64,000 bases of DNA. Source: an uncultured Xylophilus sp. GTDB taxonomy: Bacteria > Pseudomonadota > Gammaproteobacteria > Burkholderiales > Burkholderiaceae_C. The stretch is from NCBI GenBank assembly GCA_913776965.1, contig CAJYQL010000128.1:62001-126000 (forward strand). Direction: 5' to 3'. A model generated the notes under the pieces. That model made no database searches and was not told where the DNA came from. It saw only the letters and a program-made list of their open reading frames with translations. The position numbers and the translations under genes are program-made. This document shows positions 36,891 to 45,674 of this stretch, piece by piece. Within the stretch, counting starts at the first letter, position 1. Each line of letters begins with the position of its first letter.

Positions 36891-39102
36891 GGGCGGGAGT
36901 GTTGTCCAAGGGGTTTAGGGCCTGGAGTTTCGGGGTGTACGGCGGCAGCACGAAGCCGAACGCAGCACCGTGGTCGAGTTCGCCGCGCGCCCAGACCGTG
37001 CCGCCATGGCGCTCCACGATCCGCTTGACGTTGGCGAGGCCGATGCCGGTACCTTCGAACTCTTCGGTCTGGTGCAGGCGCTGGAACACGTTGAAGAGTT
37101 TGGCGACGTACTGCATCTGGAAACCGACGCCGTTGTCCTGAACTTCCAATCCTGTCCCGGCATTGTTACGGATCGTGCGGATGTCCACGATGGACACATC
37201 CCGCGTACGGCTGTACTTGACAGCATTCGTCAACAGGTTGCGCACCACCACCTGCAGCAGCAGCGGATCGGCAGTCAGGTGGGGCAGGTCGCTGTCGATG
37301 CGCCACTCGATCGTGCGGTGCGGCTCGGCGCGGGCGATCTCGCGGGTCAGCGCATGCACCAGGGCGCGGGTGTCGATGGACTTGAGATTGAGCGCGGTGC
37401 GGCCCATGCGGGAAAAGTCCAGCAGTGCATCAACCAGCTGGCCGGCGAATCCCGCTGCGTCCTTCACATGGCCGAGATAGCGGTGCGACCGCTCGCTCAG
37501 GGCCTTCTCGCTGTCCATCACCAGATCGACGTAACCGGAGATGTGGCGCATCGGCGCACGCAGGTCGTGCGACACGCTGTACGAGAAGGCTTCCAGTTCC
37601 TTGTTCACCCGGCCGAGTTCGTTGGCCACGGCGGCGAGTTCCTCCGCGCGCCGCAGCACGATGCCGATCAGCGCCTGCCGCAATTCGCCGGCCGCGCTGA
37701 CTTCCGGCACCGACCACGGCACCGAGCGGCCGGCGATCTCCTCGACCCAGCGGGCGAAGCTGTGGCGGGGATGGATGCGGCCGCTGGCGTCCGGCTGCTG
37801 AAACTTGCGCGGGTCGCCCGCCCAGGTGACGGTCTGCACCACCTCGGGCCGGAACCACAGGATCTGGTGGCGGTGGACCTGCGAGATCGACAGGGCCAGG
37901 ACGCCGCCGATGGCGCTCTGCCACTGCGCGGCGGGCGGATAGTGCTCGGCGATCTGAGAACTTTCGTACACCTCGCGCCCCAGCCCCGCGATCCAGCCCG
38001 ACAGGTCGCGCACGCCGGCGGGCGACGGCGTCTCGCCGACCGTCCATACCTCCTCATCGCGCACCACGGCGGCGCCGGTGGCCCGGACCATCCGCAGCAG
38101 CACGGCCGGCTCGTCGAGGATGCTGCGCAGGCTGGCATCGCTCTCGGACAACAGGGACACGATCTGCAACGTCTGTTTGCGCAGTTCGAGCCGCTCGGCG
38201 ACATCGGCGGTCGTCTGCTTGGACTCGACCTGCATCGACAGCAGCTGGCCCAGGTGGGTGCAGGCGACCCGCATGTCGGGGCTCAGGTTGCGCGGCGCAT
38301 GGTCGTGGCAGGAGGCCAGGCCCCACAGCTTGCCGTCCACGATGATCGACAGCGACATCGACGCCGGCGTGCCCATGTTGCGCATGTATTCCAGGTGCAC
38401 CGGCGACACACTGCGCAGGAACGCATGCGACAGGTCGATCTCGTGCGCCGCCGGACCGCCCGGCACCGACAGCAGCGGCACCGGCGCGTAGTTCGCGTCC
38501 GGAATGAGCCGGAAGCGGTTCGCGAGGTATAGCGCCCGGGCCTGCTGCGGGATGTCCGCGGCCGGGAAGCGCAGGCCCTTGTAGCTCTGGTAGCCCTCCT
38601 GCAAGGTCTCGCCGAGCACTTCGCCGTGCCCGTCGGCATCGAACCGGTAGACGACGCTGCGGCCGAAGCCGGTCAGCCGCTGCAGCTCTTCGGCCGCGAG
38701 TTCTGCCAGTGCCTCCACCGTCGGCGCGGCCTGCAGACGCGGCAGCAAATCGCGCACCACACCGTAGATCGGGGCCTCGGGCAGCTTTTCCGCAGGCTCC
38801 GGTTCGCATTCGACGATCAGGTGCTCGGTGGTCCGATGCGCCCAGCAGGCATACAGCTCGCACGACAGGCGCAGGGTGCCGACCTGCACCGACGAACCAT
38901 CGCCCGGCGTGGCGCGCAGCACATCGGCATCGAGGCCCGTCCGGGCTGCGTCTGCGCCCTCGCCCCAGTTGGCGCTCCAGGCGCGGAGCGCCAGCGACCC
39001 GCCATCGAGTACGAGCATGCGGCCGTGGGCCTGGATCGCGCCCGGCACACGGATGGGTTCGCGGTCGCAGACCGTGAGATCGGGAACAGGAGTGGGTATC
39101 AC
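36865..39102 (-). CDS. bphP: Bacteriophytochrome histidine kinase
   Basis: A 745-residue red/far-red photosensor kinase that binds biliverdin. With the GTG start at 39102 the chromophore cysteine is C12 (LTVCDREPIRVPGAIQAHG), the same position as in Pseudomonas aeruginosa BphP. A PAS domain, a GAF domain with PAADIP (canonical PASDIP), and a PHY domain with the tongue motif PRHSF follow. The kinase half has SVSHDLRAPMRH and NLLTNAVKYS. An in-frame ATG at 39162 would add 20 unlikely residues. First gene of a three-gene operon. No heme oxygenase gene (bphO) is in the window, so biliverdin must come from elsewhere. Confidence 0.94.
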   Translation of the reverse strand: MIPTPVPDLTVCDREPIRVPGAIQAHGRMLVLDGGSLALRAWSANWGEGADAARTGLDADVLRATPGDGSSVQVGTLRLSCELYACWAHRTTEHLIVECEPEPAEKLPEAPIYGVVRDLLPRLQAAPTVEALAELAAEELQRLTGFGRSVVYRFDADGHGEVLGETLQEGYQSYKGLRFPAADIPQQARALYLANRFRLIPDANYAPVPLLSVPGGPAAHEIDLSHAFLRSVSPVHLEYMRNMGTPASMSLSIIVDGKLWGLASCHDHAPRNLSPDMRVACTHLGQLLSMQVESKQTTADVAERLELRKQTLQIVSLLSESDASLRSILDEPAVLLRMVRATGAAVVRDEEVWTVGETPSPAGVRDLSGWIAGLGREVYESSQIAEHYPPAAQWQSAIGGVLALSISQVHRHQILWFRPEVVQTVTWAGDPRKFQQPDASGRIHPRHSFARWVEEIAGRSVPWSVPEVSAAGELRQALIGIVLRRAEELAAVANELGRVNKELEAFSYSVSHDLRAPMRHISGYVDLVMDSEKALSERSHRYLGHVKDAAGFAGQLVDALLDFSRMGRTALNLKSIDTRALVHALTREIARAEPHRTIEWRIDSDLPHLTADPLLLQVVVRNLLTNAVKYSRTRDVSIVDIRTIRNNAGTGLEVQDNGVGFQMQYVAKLFNVFQRLHQTEEFEGTGIGLANVKRIVERHGGTVWARGELDHGAAFGFVLPPYTPKLQALNPLDNTPAHAQAHPPR

Positions 39103-39357
39103 AGGTGAGCCAAGCGCGGGGATACGAAAACAGCCGAAAGGGCGTCGAAGGAGCGGGAGCATGCCAGCAAATTCGCAGGCAATGCATCCACGGACGGGAT
39201 CGGTGCCGGGAAAACAGCTCCTTCCGGCGGTCGTCCATCATCGCACCACAAGCCGTGCAACCCCAGCGCCAGGCTCCGACGACTGGTCCGCCCACAGGTT
39301 GCGGCTGCTGACGACGGATCGCCGCTCCGGCGGCATCATGTCTGCGGAGCACCAGCC

Positions 39358-40335
39358 ATGTCGAAGAACTCTCGCTTCCAACCGTTCCGCCACCTGCCCT
39401 ACCGGGCGGCCGTTACCGCCCAGCTGGTGGCAGTGCTGCCCGTGCTGTCCTTCGCAGTATGGGTCGTCGGCCGACACGGCGCGATGTCGGAAAACGACGC
39501 CGTCCTCGAGCTGCAGTGGCACGCCGAAGTGGCCGCCGATGCCATCGCGCGCGAGGCCGAGCGGGCGCTGACCAGCATGCGGGTATTGGCCGTCCAGGAA
39601 CGTGCACAGGCCGGCGATGTGGACGCGGTGCGCAAGATGGCCGAGACCATTGTCAAAACGGATGCGACGGTGGGCAGCGTGTCCGCTTTCAACCGGGCGG
39701 GCCATGTCGTGCTCCACACCGACCTGGCCCACGACCGGCCACCGCCGTGGAGACCGCTGCCCATGGGCGCCCATGCCATCTTCGACCACAGCAGCGTCTG
39801 GATAGCCGGCATGGGTATCGAGAGCGCCCTGGCGGACCTGACGGTCGGCTTCGCGGTGCCCTGGCGGATGCACGGCGTCACAACCTATGGGCTGCGCATA
39901 TCCCTGAAGCCCGCGGCTCTGGGTGTCGTGCTGCGGGAGCAGCGCTGGCCCGATAGCTGGACGGCGGCCCTGCTGGACCAGAACATGGTCGTGGTCGCCC
40001 GCTCCCGGGACGAGGAGAAGTACCTGGGAACCCGCGCCACGCCGTCGTTGAAGGCCCTGATCCAGTCCGGCAAACCCGGGGTCAGCTATTCCCGGACGCA
40101 AGAAGGGATCGAGGTCGCGACGGCCATCGCCCCAGTGAGGGGCACGCCCTGGTGGGTCGTGGCCGGCCTGCCCCGCACGGAGTTGTCGGCCCGCTCCAAT
40201 GTTCCGATGGGATGGCTCGTCGTCGGCGGCGCCACGACGCTGGCAATGAGCCTGGGCACCTCTTTGCTGCTGATGCGGCACTGGAGCCGACCGCCGCGAC
40301 GGATGCGTGAACGCGGTATTGGCAGATCTTACTGA
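39358..40335 (+). CDS. Cache domain membrane protein without an output domain
   Basis: A 325-residue protein with a first membrane helix (about residues 18-38), a periplasmic dCache-like sensor (about 45-275) and a second helix (about 283-305). It then stops after 20 mostly basic residues. Proteins with this front half normally continue into GGDEF, kinase or chemoreceptor modules. The downstream 130 bp up to the TonB receptor stop hold no remnant of one. It could be a truncated gene or a stand-alone sensor partner. It is divergent from bphP with a 255-bp gap. Confidence 0.75.
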   Translation: MSKNSRFQPFRHLPYRAAVTAQLVAVLPVLSFAVWVVGRHGAMSENDAVLELQWHAEVAADAIAREAERALTSMRVLAVQERAQAGDVDAVRKMAETIVKTDATVGSVSAFNRAGHVVLHTDLAHDRPPPWRPLPMGAHAIFDHSSVWIAGMGIESALADLTVGFAVPWRMHGVTTYGLRISLKPAALGVVLREQRWPDSWTAALLDQNMVVVARSRDEEKYLGTRATPSLKALIQSGKPGVSYSRTQEGIEVATAIAPVRGTPWWVVAGLPRTELSARSNVPMGWLVVGGATTLAMSLGTSLLLMRHWSRPPRRMRERGIGRSY

Positions 40336-40468
40336 TGCGCCTGCGCGACTGGTTCAAGGCCCCGCCGCGTTCGAAAGTCCCGTCGCGCCATTACCGGCGG
40401 CCCACCGGTTACCCCGCGGCTTGCAGTCCTCGGCGTCCCTATGCGGCACAGACGCTACCCGTCGGATA

Positions 40469-42652
40469 TCAAAACCGGCTGCGCAGGGTCACGCTGGCAA
40501 AACGCCTGTCGCCATAGTTGGGGTAGTCGAGGGTCGCCCAGTACCGCTTGTCCGCCGCATTGAAGACCGCCAGATGCAGCGTCGTCTTGTCGCTGAACCG
40601 CCAGGACGCATTCAGGTTCAGCAGGCCGAACGTTGACTGCGTCACCGTCGCCGGGCCGGACGGGCTCGGCACGTTGAACGCGTCCATGCGGCCCTGCCAC
40701 AGGAACTGGCCGCCGATCTCCAGCGGCTCCAGCAGACCGCTGAAGCGGTACTGCGACCCCAGCTTCACGATCCATTCGGGAATGTTCGCGTAGGTCAGGT
40801 CCGCCGCGTTGCGCTGCGTGCGCACCCGCGTGATGCCGGCGGTCGCCCGCCACCCTGCCGCCAGGCGCGCGCCGGTGTCCAGTTCCCAGCCGGTGCTGCG
40901 GGTGCCCTGCACGCCGACGTACGCCGAGCCGCCGTCGGGCAGCGTGCCCGCCGGTACGCCGCTGTCCCGCACCCCGTAGTTGTCCTGCTTGACCTCGAAG
41001 ACCGCGAAGGACGCGCTGACGCCCCGCTGCGGCCATTCGCCTTTCAGCCCGATCTCGTTGCTGGTGCCCGCCACCGGCGCGAGCGGGTTGTTGTTGCGGT
41101 CGCGGTAGTTCTGCGGATTGAAGATGCCGGTGTGGCTGGCATAGGCCGCCACTTCCGGCGTGACGTCGTAGACCAGCCCCAGGAACGGCGACGCCTCCCG
41201 ACGCACCGACTGGCGTGCGGTGGTGCTGGTGTACGTCCCGGTCGTGTTGAAGTTGTCCGTCTGCCGACGCCAGTTGGTGAGCCGCGCGCCGGTCAGCAAC
41301 GACAGGCGATCGGAGAGGCGCCAGCGCGCCGACGCATACACGCCATCCTGTCGCGTGACCTGCTCGGTGAAGGCACCGGTGCGCGCCACCGTCGGCTGGG
41401 GCGCGGTGCCGTCCCAGGTGTAGACGTTGGGAATCGTGTAGCTCCATCCCGCAATGCTGGCGTAGCCGTCGGTGCGGGTGTTGGTGCGCAGGCTGCTGAA
41501 GCCGACGGTCAGGTCGTGCTGGCGCCCGGCGAGGGCGAATTTGCCGGTGAGGTAGGCGTCGAGCGTGTCCTGCTTCTCCGTGCCTCCGCCGACAGCGCCG
41601 TACAGGCGTACGCCGGCGCCGGTGGCAGGATTGACGAACGGCGCCAGCGCGGTGGAGGCGCCGTAGGCGTAAGTCCGCAGGCTGAAGGTCTCGCCCTCGG
41701 TGTGCTGGTAGGTCGCCTTGAGGGCCCAGTCGTCGGTGAGCTGGTGGTCCACCGTCGCGAACAGGGTGCCGGATTCGCGCGACCAGCGGGTCCACGACGG
41801 CGAGAAGTTGCTCGACAGCGGCAGGTTCGCCAGGCCGCCGTCGGTCGTGAAGCGCGGAATGGTGCCCCAGAGCCCGGCGATCGGGTCGTTGTTCTGGCGC
41901 TGGTAGCCGAGCGACACCACCGTGGCGCTGCCGAGATCGGCCTCCACCACGCCGAGCAGCGCGTACTTGTCTTCCTGGTACCGGTCGCGGAAGCTCTGGC
42001 GCTTCTGCGGTGCGATGACCCACCGGCTGCGCACGCTGCCATCGGCATTCAGCGGCAGGTTCAGGTCGACCTCGCCGCGGTAGAAGTCCCAGGAGCCGGC
42101 GGTCAGCGCCACCGAGCCGCCGAAGGTGCGCTGGGGCCGCTTGCGGATCAGGTTGATGGTCGCCGAGGGCGTGCCGACACCGGTCAGGATGCCGTTGGCG
42201 CCGCGCACGATGTCGATGCGCTCGTACAGCGCGGTATCGAACTCCTGGTTGGTGCTGCTGCTGTACGTCGGCAGGCCGTCGATCTGGAAATCGGTGATCT
42301 GGAAGCCGCGTGCGAAATACAGCGGCCGCTGCGTGTCGTAGAAGCTGACATGGATGCCGGTGGCGCTGCGCAGCACCGCGTCGACGCTGGTGAGCGCGCG
42401 CTGCTCGATCTCCTGGCGACCGATCGTGCTCACCGACTGCGGCGTCTCCTTGGGCGTCAGCGGCAGGCGGGTGGAGGCGCTTTCGCGCGCCCCGCTGACG
42501 GTGACGGAGCCGAGTTCCGCCACGCTGGGCGCGGCATCCTGGCTCCAGGCCGGCACGCCCGATGCGGCCAGCAGCACGACGCCCCAGCGGCCGGTACGGC
42601 AGATGGCGCGGGCAGAGGGAAAGTACCTGTCGGCACGTACGGTTTTCTTCAC
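40469..42652 (-). CDS. TonB-dependent siderophore receptor
   Basis: A 727-residue outer-membrane receptor. The GTG at 42652 has AGGA at suitable spacing and begins a signal peptide ending at PAWSQDA. The plug domain has TPKETPQSVSTIGRQ, VDAVLRSATGI and ERIDIVRGANGILTGVG. The 22-strand barrel ends in the canonical RFASVTLRSRF with terminal Phe. This is the ferric-siderophore type (FhuE/FpvA-like); no N-terminal secretin-like signalling domain is present, so it should not signal to a sigma factor. The following PepSY-type operon and TonB-like lipoprotein gene fit iron uptake. Confidence 0.94.
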   Translation of the reverse strand: MKKTVRADRYFPSARAICRTGRWGVVLLAASGVPAWSQDAAPSVAELGSVTVSGARESASTRLPLTPKETPQSVSTIGRQEIEQRALTSVDAVLRSATGIHVSFYDTQRPLYFARGFQITDFQIDGLPTYSSSTNQEFDTALYERIDIVRGANGILTGVGTPSATINLIRKRPQRTFGGSVALTAGSWDFYRGEVDLNLPLNADGSVRSRWVIAPQKRQSFRDRYQEDKYALLGVVEADLGSATVVSLGYQRQNNDPIAGLWGTIPRFTTDGGLANLPLSSNFSPSWTRWSRESGTLFATVDHQLTDDWALKATYQHTEGETFSLRTYAYGASTALAPFVNPATGAGVRLYGAVGGGTEKQDTLDAYLTGKFALAGRQHDLTVGFSSLRTNTRTDGYASIAGWSYTIPNVYTWDGTAPQPTVARTGAFTEQVTRQDGVYASARWRLSDRLSLLTGARLTNWRRQTDNFNTTGTYTSTTARQSVRREASPFLGLVYDVTPEVAAYASHTGIFNPQNYRDRNNNPLAPVAGTSNEIGLKGEWPQRGVSASFAVFEVKQDNYGVRDSGVPAGTLPDGGSAYVGVQGTRSTGWELDTGARLAAGWRATAGITRVRTQRNAADLTYANIPEWIVKLGSQYRFSGLLEPLEIGGQFLWQGRMDAFNVPSPSGPATVTQSTFGLLNLNASWRFSDKTTLHLAVFNAADKRYWATLDYPNYGDRRFASVTLRSRF

Positions 42653-42800
42653 AAATAGGTCCTGGGTACGCGCCGCGATGCACCAGGACGAAGAAAACGG
42701 ACAAAGCCAGCGCCGGACGATCACGACCCGCTCGGGTCTCTGGCTGAACCGGATGGGACGTGCCTTCATGACAGCGCCGCCCGCGGCTTGGCTAATGCAA

Positions 42801-42824
42801 TTGATTGTAATTCTTATTCATTGG
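42801..42824. promoter_or_regulatory. Candidate Fur box upstream of the TonB receptor
   Basis: AT-rich TTGATTGTAATTCTTATTCA plus TTGG, about 150 bp upstream of the receptor start and between it and the divergent TonB-like lipoprotein gene. It shares TTCTTATTC with the site at 46831-46858, in front of the other iron operon. Compared with the Fur consensus it is a weak match, so the shared core is the main argument. Confidence 0.4.
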
Positions 42825-43036
42825 ATTGTGAACCCGGATCTCGTCGGCATGGCGCCGACGGACTATCGGGTTTGAACGCCTCCTGTACGCGAGAAATGGC
42901 GTACCGATCCTCCACGCACCGGCCCCCTGCCGTTCAGGCGTCGCTGCGTCTACGGCGTTGCACACCCGCAGCGACCCTCACCGCCTTCTTACCACCGCTT
43001 GCAGACAGCGCCGCCCCATCGATCGACCATCCGGCC

Positions 43037-43507
43037 GTGCCCTGCCCGTCCTCCCGTATCGACACTCCAGCACCCGGCAGTCGCCGTCGTTCCCTCCTTG
43101 CGGGCACTGCTGTGGCGACCGTCTCTTTGCTCCTGTCGTGCTGCGCCACCCCGGCCGACGACGAGCCCTGGCCCGCCCGCACGGTGCCGATCGAGGCGCT
43201 GCGTCCGCTGGCGCCGATCCGGGTGGCCGTACCGCTCGACCGGGCCGAGCGCGGCGAACCGGTCGCCAGCGGGTCCGCGGCCATGCGGGTCCACGTGGCG
43301 GCCGACGGCGCGGTGCAGCGGGTGGCGCTGCTGCAAGGCAGCGGCAACAGCACGCTCGACGCGGCGGCCATCCGGGCGATGCGCACCGCCCGCTTCCGAC
43401 CCTACGAGGTCGACGGCGTCGCGGTGCCGGTGACCGCCATCGCACCGATGCACTTCTTCCGGCGCCGGCACTCGTCGCCGGACAGCGCACCGCGCTTCGG
43501 CTTTTGA
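43037..43507 (+). CDS. TonB C-terminal domain lipoprotein
   Basis: About 156 residues from a GTG at 43037, with in-frame ATG at 42896 as an alternative that would bury the signal. Twin-Arg-like RRRSLLAGTAV and hydrophobic VATVSLLL lead to a lipobox LLSC, so the protein is probably a lipoprotein. The C-terminal half (AAMRVHVAADGAVQRVALLQ; then LDAAAIRAMRTARFRP) is the TonB C-terminal fold. It lacks the long Pro-rich spacer of a true energy transducer. Between receptor and PepSY operon, it may aid iron uptake, but a direct TonB role is doubtful because it seems not to span the inner membrane. Confidence 0.72.
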   Translation: MPCPSSRIDTPAPGSRRRSLLAGTAVATVSLLLSCCATPADDEPWPARTVPIEALRPLAPIRVAVPLDRAERGEPVASGSAAMRVHVAADGAVQRVALLQGSGNSTLDAAAIRAMRTARFRPYEVDGVAVPVTAIAPMHFFRRRHSSPDSAPRFGF

Positions 43508-43600
43508 GAGGTCTCGCCCAGCCGACCGCGGATCGGCCGTTCGAACCGCAGGCCTGGGAAAAATGTGAAGGAAATCGGTCTTCTGCGCCCGCTGGACGGG

Positions 43601-43627
43601 CGCATGCAGCTATTGATTCAGTAGCAT
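43601..43627. repeat. Short palindromic repeat, copy 3, containing the DUF3325 stop codon
   Basis: CGCATGCAGCTATTGATTCA followed by GTAGCAT aligns with copies 1 and 2. On the minus strand it encodes the last two residues and stop of the DUF3325 protein (C-Y-stop). It is a second case of this repeat being used as gene end. Confidence 0.6.
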
Positions 43628-43989
43628 CCGTCCCAGCGCCAGCAACCTGCGGCCAGCGTCAGGACGGCGACCGCACCGGCCGCGACCAGCACCCGTGCCG
43701 ACTGGCGCGGCGCATAGCTCATCACCAGCACCACCGCCACCGCGCTCGCGGTCAGCATGCCGAACCACAGCACCCAGCCCTGGGCGCTGCCGCGCAGCAC
43801 GCAGCAGGCCAGGAGCGACGACAGCAGGCCCAGCCCACCCGCCACGCGCAACCAGGGCCGCGCGCGGTCGGAGGTGCGGCCGCGGCCGAAGCCGTCCTCG
43901 AAATGCCGGTCCATCGCCAGCCCGAGCGCCGAAAAGCCGCCCAGCGCCGACGCGAAGGCGCCCGCCATCCACAGCACGGTCGCGCTCAT
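43618..43989 (-). CDS. DUF3325 family small membrane protein
   Basis: A 123-residue inner-membrane protein with four hydrophobic segments (from ATVLWMAGAFASALGGFSAL to VLVAAGAVAVLTLAAG). DUF3325 proteins accompany PepSY and DUF3649 proteins in iron-uptake operons of Pseudomonas and Burkholderiales. The ATG at 43989 overlaps the PepSY stop by ATGA. It ends the operon, and its stop lies in the palindromic repeat. Confidence 0.82.
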   Translation of the reverse strand: MSATVLWMAGAFASALGGFSALGLAMDRHFEDGFGRGRTSDRARPWLRVAGGLGLLSSLLACCVLRGSAQGWVLWFGMLTASAVAVVLVMSYAPRQSARVLVAAGAVAVLTLAAGCWRWDGCY

Positions 43990-45674
43990 GGCGCGGCGCC
44001 CGCCGGGTTGCGAGCCGTCGCCGAAGACGGTCCTGGCGGATGCGCCGACGGGTCGACCGGTGCGCCTGAAAGTGCGCGGACCGGCTTCGGCCGCGCGGCA
44101 GGCCGGGGGCGCGCCACCGTCCACGCGGCGGCCAGCAGCGCAAGGCCGAGGGCCAGGCAGACCAGGTCGAAGCCGGCCACGCTCCACAGCCCCGCCGGTA
44201 TCGCCATGAAGAGGTGGCTGTGCGTGGTCAGCGCATTGAGCATCGGCACGCCGGCGAACAGGGCGCCACCGGCTGCCAGCTGGATCTGCCACATTCGCCG
44301 CGAAGGCCAGGCCAGGCCTGCGACCGCCGCCATCGCCCAGGCGGCGAAGAACAGGTGGATTTCCATCTGCGCCCGGTCCGCCAAGCCCGTCGGCAGCAGG
44401 CGGTTGCCCCAGAAATAGCTGGCGAAGGCGATCGGCAGACCCGCGATGGCGGCGACGTTCAGTCCGTCCACCAAGCGCACGCCGAAGCCGACCCGGCCGC
44501 CCTGCTTCAACGCCTTAGCGCATTTCTGTCGCTCCTTCACCGCCCAGAGCAGCAGGCCGGTGGCGACCATCGCGCAGCCCGCGAGCCCCGAAAGGAAGAA
44601 CAGGCCGCGCATCAGCGGGCTGGAGAACCGGCCGACGTGCAGCCCGTAGAGCACGCCGCGTGTCTCCGCCGCCGGGCCGATGCGGTCGCCGTGGGTGGAC
44701 AGCAGCGCGCCGGTGGTGCCGCTGAAGACCATCGACGGCTGCTCGAACGACAGGTCGTGGCCTTCCTGCCGCGATATGGTGACGGTGGCGTTGGCATCGT
44801 TCGGATGCATCACCACGATCCGGCCGACCTGAGCGTCCGGCCCCCAGTGCGACCGCGCCTGCGCCAGCAGCGGCGCCATCGGCACCAGCGGCGCGGCGCG
44901 GCCAGCGGGCTTGTCGCCGCGGGTGGCATCGGCGGGGAACATCTCTGCGTTGAAGGTCTTCGTGTCGCCCCGGTAGGCCGCCTGCGGGCCCCACGGCATG
45001 TACATGAACATCAGCGTGACCAGCCCGGTGTAGGTGATCATCAGGTGATAAGGCAACGCCAGCACCGCGGTCGCGTTGTGGGCGTCGAGCCAGCTGCGCG
45101 GGCCCTTCTTCGGCCGGAAGGTGAAGAAGTCCTGGAAGATGCGCTTGTGGGTGACGATGCCGCTCAGGATCGCGACCAGCATGCACATCGCGCAGAAGCC
45201 GATGATCCAGCGCGCCCAGAGCGCCGGCATGTAGTGCAGGTCGAAATGCAGGCGGTAGATGAATTCGCCGCCGCGGGTGGCGCGGGCCTCGCCCGTGGCC
45301 TGGCCGGTGGCGGGGTCGAGGTTGGCGCTCTCGAAGCGCTGGCGGCGGGGTTTCTCGGCGCCCGGCGGCAGCGGCTTCGGCGGCGGGTTCCAGAAGAGGC
45401 GCGCGGTCGGCTCGCGCTGGGTCGGCAGGCCGATGAACCAGCGCACCGCGTCCGGCCCGCGTTGCTGCAGGAAGGCCACCGAGCGCTCAGCCGTCTGCTC
45501 CTGCGTGACCGGCGTGGCGGCCGACCGATGCAGCTCCGGCTTCATCCAGAAGGTGATCTCGTCCTTGAAGTAGGCGCCAGTACCGGCACAGAACACCAGG
45601 AACAGCACCCAGCCGACCAGCAGGCCGCTCCAGGTGTGCAGCCAGGCCATCGACTGGCGGAAACCTTCTTTCAC
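43986..45674 (-). CDS. PepSY-associated transmembrane protein (siderophore-iron reductase-like)
   Basis: A 562-residue PepSY_TM family protein. The N-terminal SMAWLHTWSGLLVGWVLFLV helix, two periplasmic PepSY-like regions (about residues 35-150 and 225-370), and about six further helices are seen, with conserved His residues in the helices (LHFDLHYMPALW; ALPYHLMITYTG). The family is thought to reduce or release iron from siderophores at the inner membrane. GTG 45674 is the start and overlaps the DUF3649 stop (GTGA). The C-terminal 45 residues are a Pro/Ala-rich tail. Confidence 0.9.
   Translation of the reverse strand: MKEGFRQSMAWLHTWSGLLVGWVLFLVFCAGTGAYFKDEITFWMKPELHRSAATPVTQEQTAERSVAFLQQRGPDAVRWFIGLPTQREPTARLFWNPPPKPLPPGAEKPRRQRFESANLDPATGQATGEARATRGGEFIYRLHFDLHYMPALWARWIIGFCAMCMLVAILSGIVTHKRIFQDFFTFRPKKGPRSWLDAHNATAVLALPYHLMITYTGLVTLMFMYMPWGPQAAYRGDTKTFNAEMFPADATRGDKPAGRAAPLVPMAPLLAQARSHWGPDAQVGRIVVMHPNDANATVTISRQEGHDLSFEQPSMVFSGTTGALLSTHGDRIGPAAETRGVLYGLHVGRFSSPLMRGLFFLSGLAGCAMVATGLLLWAVKERQKCAKALKQGGRVGFGVRLVDGLNVAAIAGLPIAFASYFWGNRLLPTGLADRAQMEIHLFFAAWAMAAVAGLAWPSRRMWQIQLAAGGALFAGVPMLNALTTHSHLFMAIPAGLWSVAGFDLVCLALGLALLAAAWTVARPRPAARPKPVRALSGAPVDPSAHPPGPSSATARNPAGAAP

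Noticed and set aside
42354..42875. 173-codon plus-strand frame over the TonB receptor start
   Set aside because: Overlaps the receptor signal peptide and the Fur-like site in antisense and lacks coding character.
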